DNA of 46,580 nucleotides from an uncultured Acetatifactor sp. (GTDB lineage Bacteria; Bacillota; Clostridia; Lachnospirales; Lachnospiraceae), in NCBI RefSeq assembly GCF_910585425.1, contig NZ_CAJUCP010000050.1, forward strand, positions 1 to 46,580, read 5' to 3'. The notes under the pieces are model-generated. The model ran no database searches and was not told the DNA's origin. It was given only the letters and a program-made list of their open reading frames with translations. Below, piece after piece: positions 43,118-46,580 of the stretch (within the stretch, counting starts at the first letter, position 1; every line of letters begins with the position of its first letter). The translations under genes were made by a program, and so were the position numbers.

Positions 43118-44458
43118 ATGAATAACGATAGGAACATAAAAGAAAACGACGGCGGCAGCATCGGGAGCACCCTCCGGGAGATGCGGACATTCCTGCTGCT
43201 TTGGCTGACCCAGTCCTTCTCCGGCCTGGGGAGCGCCATGACCAGCTATGCGCTGGTAATATGGTCTTACACCCAGAAAGGCTCCGCCCTGATGACGGCG
43301 CTTTTGATGGTGAGCTCTTACGCGCCCTATGTGCTGCTCAGCATTTTCGCGGGCGCTCTCAGCGACAGGTGGAACAAGAAAGCCACCATGCTGATTTGCG
43401 ACACTTTGGCTGCGGCTACTACGGTGGCCATGCTGATTCTGCTACAGACAGGCAGGCTGCAGATATGGCATCTGTACCTGATCAATGGGATCAATGGGGT
43501 CATGAACACAGTCCAGCAGCCGGCTTCCGAGGTGGCGGTGACAAAGGTGCTGCCGAAGAAATATTATCAGAGGGTGGGAGGCCTGCGGTATTTCTCCAGT
43601 TCTGTGAATTCCATCATGACGCCCATCATCGCCACGGCCATTCTGGGCCTTTGGGGGATGGAGGCTGTGGTGGCTTTTGATTTGTCCACTTTCGGCATCG
43701 CTTTCCTGACGCTCGCGCTTTGGATCCGCATTCCTGAGGACAGGGAGGCGGCGCGGGAGCAGGGGAAGGAGAAGCTGTGGCATTCCACAAAGAAAGGCCT
43801 GTCTTATCTGCGGCAGCAGAAGGGGATACTGGGGCTGATTCTGTTCCTGGCATCCATCAACCTGGTGGCGTCCGTCTACCAAGCGGCCTTTCCGGCCATG
43901 ATGCTCTCCAGGGAGGGCGGAAGCGAGAGAGCGCTGGGCCTGGTGAACGCGGTGATCGGCATGGCCACGCTCGCGGGGAGCATCTTCGCCTCTTTCGTGA
44001 AAGCGCCCAGGAGCCGGGTGCGGGTCATCTGCAACTGCCTGCTGTTCTCCATGAGCTCCGAGAATTTCTTCCTGGCGCTGGGCAGGACGCCGCTTGTGTG
44101 GTGCATCGGCGGGGTCCTGGGCTGGATTGCCATACCGCTGATGAGCGCCAATCTGGATGCCATCATGCGGCTGCACGTGCCGGAGCATATGCAGGGAAGG
44201 GTGTACTCCGTGAGGAATTCCCTGCAGTTCTTCACGATTCCCATCGGTTATTTCCTGGGAGGGTTCCTGGTGGATAGGGTGTTCGAGCCCATCATGGCGG
44301 CCCAGGGACCGGGGAGCGCGCTGACGCGGCTCTTCGGCAGCGGGAAAGGCTCCGGGGCGGCTTTCCTCTTCTTCGTGCTTGCCTTTGCCGGAATCGGGGT
44401 GTGCCTTTATTTCCGGCGGAACAGGCATATCTGGGAGCTGGAAAGGCAGGAGAGCTGA
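43118..44458 (+). CDS. MFS efflux transporter, Mef-like
   Basis: A 446-aa transporter of the major facilitator superfamily with 12 predicted helices. The loop after helix 2 (GALSDRWNKK) is the MFS motif A form, and helix 4-5 has NGINGVMNTVQQPASEVAV, common in the MFS_3 group with macrolide efflux pumps. This suggests drug export, though substrates vary. Translation starts at ATG 43118 with AAGGAG (43104-43109), lying in the alternative hairpin. A terminator follows at 44534. Confidence 0.9.
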   Translation: MNNDRNIKENDGGSIGSTLREMRTFLLLWLTQSFSGLGSAMTSYALVIWSYTQKGSALMTALLMVSSYAPYVLLSIFAGALSDRWNKKATMLICDTLAAATTVAMLILLQTGRLQIWHLYLINGINGVMNTVQQPASEVAVTKVLPKKYYQRVGGLRYFSSSVNSIMTPIIATAILGLWGMEAVVAFDLSTFGIAFLTLALWIRIPEDREAAREQGKEKLWHSTKKGLSYLRQQKGILGLILFLASINLVASVYQAAFPAMMLSREGGSERALGLVNAVIGMATLAGSIFASFVKAPRSRVRVICNCLLFSMSSENFFLALGRTPLVWCIGGVLGWIAIPLMSANLDAIMRLHVPEHMQGRVYSVRNSLQFFTIPIGYFLGGFLVDRVFEPIMAAQGPGSALTRLFGSGKGSGAAFLFFVLAFAGIGVCLYFRRNRHIWELERQES

Positions 44459-44497
44459 CGGGTGTGCGGGAATTTGGGCGATGATTTGTTTCGTATA

Positions 44498-44749
44498 TTA
44501 CCGAAAAAAGGATAGTTCCATAAACAAAACACAGGGCTGCCTGATTAAAAAGGCAGCCCCTTTTATGGGTATTTTTGCCAAGAATCCTGAATCCCGACGA
44601 CAAATTACCATAATCTGCAAATCAGAAAAGAGTTTCCGTCGCAGACTGTCTATACCCAGGGGCGCCATATCTCTTCCCTGCCCGATGAAACCTCTGCTAT
44701 CTACTTCCGCTTTGTCTGGTTCGCCGTGGCGGATGAATACTATTTTCAT
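44498..44749 (-). pseudogene. Histidine phosphatase N-terminal remnant
   Basis: Minus-strand ATG 44749 starts MKIVFIRHGEPDKAEVDSRG; the RHG motif with its catalytic His belongs to the phosphoglycerate-mutase-like histidine phosphatases. After about 35 residues the similarity is lost and the frame stops at 83 aa, inside the MFS terminator. The family needs about 200 residues, including a second His, so this is a broken gene. Confidence 0.65.
44534..44566 (+). terminator. Intrinsic terminator of the MFS gene
   Basis: GGGCTGCC (44534-44541) pairs with GGCAGCCC (44552-44559), followed by CTTTTAT. A-rich bases lie in the loop, so it could also act on the minus strand. Confidence 0.8.
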
Positions 44750-44840
44750 CTATTTCACCCAGCGTCCCAGCAAGCGTGACAAAAAGCGTAAGGAAATACG
44801 ACCTCTTGCACCCGAAAAAACACCTGTTGCGCAGACCATA

Positions 44841-44868
44841 TTTACAGCAGGAGAAACCCCTGTATACT
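44841..44868 (+). promoter_or_regulatory. Candidate promoter of the ABC exporter
   Basis: TTTACA (44841-44846) and TATACT (44863-44868) with a 16-bp spacer, about 200 bases before the exporter ATG at 45066. The gap 44750-45065 otherwise holds no gene; a GC-rich hairpin region lies at about 45010-45050. Confidence 0.5.
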
Positions 44869-45065
44869 GTAGCTATAGCCGGAAAGCGCAGCCGGGGACG
44901 GCACGGAAGGAAAGGCCGGGTGAGAAGGGCCGGTAGGGCAAGAAGGAGTGGGAAGCACAAGTTGTGAAGCATGGACTGTGAATCAATCCGCCCAGGGCAG
45001 TACATAAATCTCCGGGTTGCGCTCCGGATTGCGGCGTCAGGCCGCGGGAAAGGGTGGTCATCCAT

Positions 45066-46580
45066 ATGGACAAAAGTACGCAGAAACAGAGGGCAAAGGA
45101 ATATATCCGTGAATTCTACCGGAACAACAGGGCGAACCTCACGCTGGCTGTCATAGCCGCCACACTGTCCAGCGGGATGCAGGTGGGAATCGCATATCTG
45201 CTCAAAGAGCTGACGGATGTGTCCATGAGCGGAGACCTGGGGACGCTGGCAGGGCTTGTGAGGACGGCTGTGGCCTTCCTGCTGCTGACGGTGGGGATAT
45301 GGCTGCTGGACAGACGGTTCCGGCACAATTTCATCCGAAAGGCGGTGGAGGCCTACCGGAACAAGGCCTTCGATGCTATCACCTCCAAAGGAATCGCGTC
45401 CTTTGGAAAGGAGAATACCAGCAGCTACATCTCTGCCCTGACTAATGATGTGAACTCCATAGAGGCCAACTATCTGACGGCCAATTTCACTTTCCTTACA
45501 CTTACGCTGCAGGCTGTTGCCTCTGTGGGACTGATGCTGTGGTACAGCTGGCCGTTGACTCTGACAGTGATGGCTCTGGGCGTTCTGCTCATTGCGGCCT
45601 CTTTGCCGTTCGGGAACCGGATCGCGGAACAGGAGAAGAAAGTCAGCGAGAAAAACGCCGGTTTCCTTTCCATGGTGAAGGATCTGCTCAGCGGGCTGGG
45701 AGTCATCAAAAGCTTCCAGGCCCAGGAAGAGGCGGCAGCGCTGTATTATGACAGGAACGGGAAGCTGGAGCAGACCAAATGCCGGCGCAGGAAAGCGGCG
45801 GAGACGGTGAATATCGTTTCGTTCATCGGCAGCTTTACCGTGCAGATGGGCGTGTTCTGCTATGGGGCCTATCTGAGCATCCAGGGAAGGATCACGCCGG
45901 GGGTGGTGATTGCCTTCGTCCAGATGATGAACTATATCATCAGCCCAATCCAGCAGCTGCCGGGGCTTCTGGCCAACAGAAAGGCAGCCGTAGGGCTGAT
46001 AGAGAAGATGGCGGTCTACGGGGAGGACGTATCCTCCGGGGCGAACCTGGAGAAGCTGGAGACTGTAGGGGATGGCATCCGCTTTGAGCATGTGGACTTT
46101 GCCTACGCGGAGGGAGCCGATGCATTGAAGGACGTGAGCGTCCGGTTCGAGTCCGGCAAGAGCTATGCCATCGTAGGCGGCTCAGGCTCGGGCAAGTCCA
46201 CCCTGCTGAACCTGATTATGGGGAGCTGTCCGGGGTACAGGGGGAGTGTCACGGTGGGCGGAAAGGAAATCAGCCGTCTTCAGCCGGACAGCATATTCGA
46301 TGTGATTTCCGTGATTCAGCAGAACGTGTTCATTTTCGATGATACGATTGCACGGAATATATGTATGTTCCGGGAATTTGACAGGGAGCAGGTAGACTGG
46401 GCGGTAAACGGAGCGGGCCTGTCCGGGCTCATGGATGAGAAGGGGGAGGAGTACGTCTGCGGGGAGGGCGGCGCCTGCCTGTCCGGCGGGGAGAGGCAGC
46501 GCATCGCCATCGCCAGGAGCCTTCTGCGGAACTCCCCGGTGCTCCTGGTGGACGAAGCCACTTCCGCCCTGGACGCGGAG
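45066..46580 (+). CDS. ABC exporter, membrane and ATPase domains fused (partial)
   Basis: 505 residues are visible before the window ends, so the C-terminus is missing. Residues 1-310 form the six-helix transmembrane domain (for example LTLAVIAATLSSGMQVGIAYLL and LMLWYSWPLTLTVMALGVLL). The ATPase has Walker A GGSGSGKST with K377, the signature LSGGERQRIAIARS, and Walker B VLLVDEATSALD near the window edge. This is the type of lipid, peptide or drug exporters that work as dimers. Initiation at ATG 45066 follows AAAGGGTGG about 8 bases upstream. The substrate is unknown. Confidence 0.92.
   Translation, partial: MDKSTQKQRAKEYIREFYRNNRANLTLAVIAATLSSGMQVGIAYLLKELTDVSMSGDLGTLAGLVRTAVAFLLLTVGIWLLDRRFRHNFIRKAVEAYRNKAFDAITSKGIASFGKENTSSYISALTNDVNSIEANYLTANFTFLTLTLQAVASVGLMLWYSWPLTLTVMALGVLLIAASLPFGNRIAEQEKKVSEKNAGFLSMVKDLLSGLGVIKSFQAQEEAAALYYDRNGKLEQTKCRRRKAAETVNIVSFIGSFTVQMGVFCYGAYLSIQGRITPGVVIAFVQMMNYIISPIQQLPGLLANRKAAVGLIEKMAVYGEDVSSGANLEKLETVGDGIRFEHVDFAYAEGADALKDVSVRFESGKSYAIVGGSGSGKSTLLNLIMGSCPGYRGSVTVGGKEISRLQPDSIFDVISVIQQNVFIFDDTIARNICMFREFDREQVDWAVNGAGLSGLMDEKGEEYVCGEGGACLSGGERQRIAIARSLLRNSPVLLVDEATSALDAE

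Overview
The window looks like a chromosomal segment of a spore-forming, fairly GC-rich member of the Clostridia, most likely Lachnospiraceae. The evidence is the spoIIA-sigF-spoVA sporulation block, the T-box-controlled valS, Gram-positive ribosome binding sites with several TTG/GTG starts, and lipoprotein and ABC-transporter types typical of that group. No 16S or taxonomic marker is present, so the family assignment is inference. No tRNA, rRNA or CRISPR array was seen.

Layout. 1-7947: a sigma-A promoter and valine T-box drive valS, followed by a multi-span membrane protein, folC, a 55-aa protein and a zinc-ribbon/TPR membrane protein. 8104-12935: sporulation block spoIIAA-spoIIAB-sigF, a membrane-anchored GH25 lysozyme, then spoVAB-spoVAA-spoVAC. 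spoVAD and spoVAE are not next to them. 13076-19236: a low-GC mobile island with IS1595-like ends and matching 8-bp flanks. It carries two Rhs/YD-repeat toxin tips that lack their N-terminal bodies, two related immunity-like genes and a transposase fragment. 19279-20140: two AT-rich accessory genes. 20226-21590 (minus): thiamine pyrophosphokinase and a ferritin-like protein.

21786-28723 reads as a signalling operon: a secreted trypsin-like protease with Ig-like modules, a FecR-domain lipoprotein, a CHASE2-adenylate cyclase, a metallo-beta-lactamase-fold hydrolase and a GAF-HD-GYP protein. It is followed by an amidohydrolase, an acetyltransferase, an AT-rich cytidine-deaminase-like gene and folD. 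On the minus strand lies a GNAT-kinase fusion. Next come a nucleotidyltransferase with a HEPN remnant and a peptide-transport operon (binding protein, two permeases, fused double ATPase) that also contains a MazG-like gene and a chemoreceptor. The window ends with an MFS efflux gene behind a short leader peptide and alternative RNA pairings, a histidine-phosphatase remnant, and an ABC exporter cut by the window edge.

Points most worth checking: the IS-bounded toxin/immunity transposon; the spoVAB promoter lying inside the 5' arm of a terminator; the leader-peptide attenuator of the MFS gene; the cAMP/c-di-GMP operon; and an 18-bp repeat that enters several genes in different reading frames.
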